DNA of 64,000 bases. Origin: an uncultured Mycoplasmatota bacterium. Lineage in GTDB: Bacteria > Bacillota_I > Bacilli_A > RF39 > UBA660. The translations under genes were made by a program, and so were the position numbers. Below, piece by piece: positions 63,359 through 64,000 of this stretch. A model generated the notes under the pieces. The model did not search any database and had not been told where the DNA came from. It saw only the letters and a list, made by a program, of their open reading frames with translations. The stretch spans positions 33,348 through 97,347 of the forward strand of contig URVV01000002.1 of assembly GCA_900551455.1 (NCBI GenBank), in the 5' to 3' direction. The first letter of the stretch is position 1, and each line of letters begins with the position of its first letter.

Positions 63359-64000
63359 TTATATTTCATTATTTTGTTCTTTTTTACCTTTGAAGTAAGT
63401 AAATGTTCCTAATACAGCAGATATCATTCCGATTAACGCTATTACTAATGGTGATTTTGTACCTGTGCTTGGGTTTGCGTTTGCATTTGATGAACTGAAA
63501 TTATTGCCACTGTTGTTTGAACTTGAATTACTTGACGTTGAAGTGTTTCCATCGCTGCCATTGACGCCAGCAGTTCCTCCACTGTTACCTCCGCCCCTAG
63601 CTACGCAAGCTGTCTTTGATGGATTTTCTTCATATCCACGATTGCAGTCAAATGTACTTGATGTGCATGTTGCATTGGCTGGGCATTCTATTTTTCCGGT
63701 ACGCGTAAAACTATTAAATTCACCTCCTGGGCAATAATGGTCTGGTGGGCAATCTTTACAACTGCCATATGAACCACCATAATATTGGCCGGCAGGGCAT
63801 TTTGTATAGTCAGCTCCTGTTTCTGGATTGCAAGCAGTATGTGCTGTATTTGGCTTATATCCAATATTGCAGTCAAATGTACTTGATGTGCATGTTGCAT
63901 TGGCTGGGCATTTTATTTTTCCATTCCCTGTAGAATTACTAAATGCACCTCCTGGGCAATAATGGTCTGGTGGGCAATCTTTACAACTGCCATATGAACC
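63359..64000 (-). CDS. C-terminus of a Cys-rich repeat surface protein with sortase-type tail
   Basis: 213 residues visible, running off the window. It has 75-residue Cys-rich repeats (225-nt period): CPAGQYYGGSYGSCKDC, PPDHYCPGG, CPANATCTSSTFDC, with CxxC pairs like the GCC2/GCC3 ephrin-receptor-like repeats of eukaryotic proteins. A Gly/Ser/Asn-rich wall-spanning stretch follows, then NPSTG, a hydrophobic helix and the basic tail FKGKKEQNNEI, i.e. an LPXTG-type sorting signal with Asn for Leu. So it is probably covalently wall-attached. GC content is higher than its surroundings. Confidence 0.85.
   Translation of the reverse strand, partial: GSYGSCKDCPPDHYCPGGAFSNSTGNGKIKCPANATCTSSTFDCNIGYKPNTAHTACNPETGADYTKCPAGQYYGGSYGSCKDCPPDHYCPGGEFNSFTRTGKIECPANATCTSSTFDCNRGYEENPSKTACVARGGGNSGGTAGVNGSDGNTSTSSNSSSNNSGNNFSSSNANANPSTGTKSPLVIALIGMISAVLGTFTYFKGKKEQNNEI

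Noticed and set aside
63641..64000. CRISPR-like or noncoding repeat of 225 nt
   Set aside because: The repeats are in frame in a Cys-rich protein on the minus strand and are coding.

Overview
The window is a chromosomal stretch of a very AT-rich, Gram-positive, spore-forming bacterium (Bacillota). Support: canonical Shine-Dalgarno starts with ATG/GTG/TTG, all three stop codons in use (TGA ends the flippase gene through an ATGA overlap), ftsA-ftsZ, and sporulation genes spread over the window (SpoIIM, SpoIVB, SpoIIP, the spore protease GPR, a Cse60-like protein). The order rpsT / gpr / spoIIP and a 6S-like RNA beside tcdA (yrvM) match Bacillus-type synteny. I would guess an uncultured gut Bacilli/Clostridia lineage, but the sequence alone does not fix the taxon.

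Layout. 0-9.4 kb (mostly + strand): HAD and HD hydrolases, ftsA-ftsZ, a DUF1287 protein, an M23 peptidase, a CtpE-like P-type ATPase and a WG-repeat-like protein. 9.4-16.1 kb: DUF1540 protein, an 800-base intergenic region with a possible small RNA, an HTH regulator, PrsW, MnmA, SpoIIM, a 37-residue membrane peptide and a radical SAM protein. 16.2-39.5 kb: a large minus-strand surface-polysaccharide locus. One operon (cpsC-cpsD-cpsB-LCP) carries the chain-length/tyrosine-kinase module and a wall-attachment enzyme. A second (about 38.4 to 21.2 kb) holds a secreted cohesin/cadherin-like protein, PglF/PglE/PglC-type bacillosamine and priming enzymes, a GNAT acetyltransferase, three glycosyltransferases, Wzy, a pyruvyltransferase, Wzx, CapE-CapF-CapG (UDP-L-FucNAc), a UDP-GlcNAc 2-epimerase and VanZ. 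Together they predict a Wzx/Wzy-made polymer primed with a bacillosamine-like sugar and containing L-FucNAc, probably ManNAc, and a pyruvate ketal.

39.9-43.8 kb is the most interesting part. A ZIP-family metal transporter gene is split by a 3189-bp element that carries a large serine recombinase and a type III toxin-antitoxin locus (CptIN/ToxIN-like: promoter, two 49-nt pseudoknot repeats, terminator, toxin). Crossover at a GA dinucleotide restores the transporter reading frame exactly, and the inferred attP is an imperfect inverted repeat around that GA.

43.8-62.5 kb is housekeeping and sporulation: spoIIP, gpr, rpsT, tcdA plus 6S RNA, a phosphohexomutase, a Xer recombinase, rarA, a protein ending in a sliding-clamp motif, a Zn alcohol dehydrogenase, a J-domain coiled-coil protein, cse60, eno, a metallophosphoesterase, uppS, a C26 amidotransferase-like hydrolase, a membrane-protein gene broken by an amber codon, HD, Nudix and P-loop proteins, and tRNA-Arg(CCU). 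62.5-64 kb is a scarred accessory region: a transposase remnant beside a 17-bp repeat, several hairpins, and the C-terminus of a Cys-rich repeat surface protein with an NPSTG sortase-type tail.
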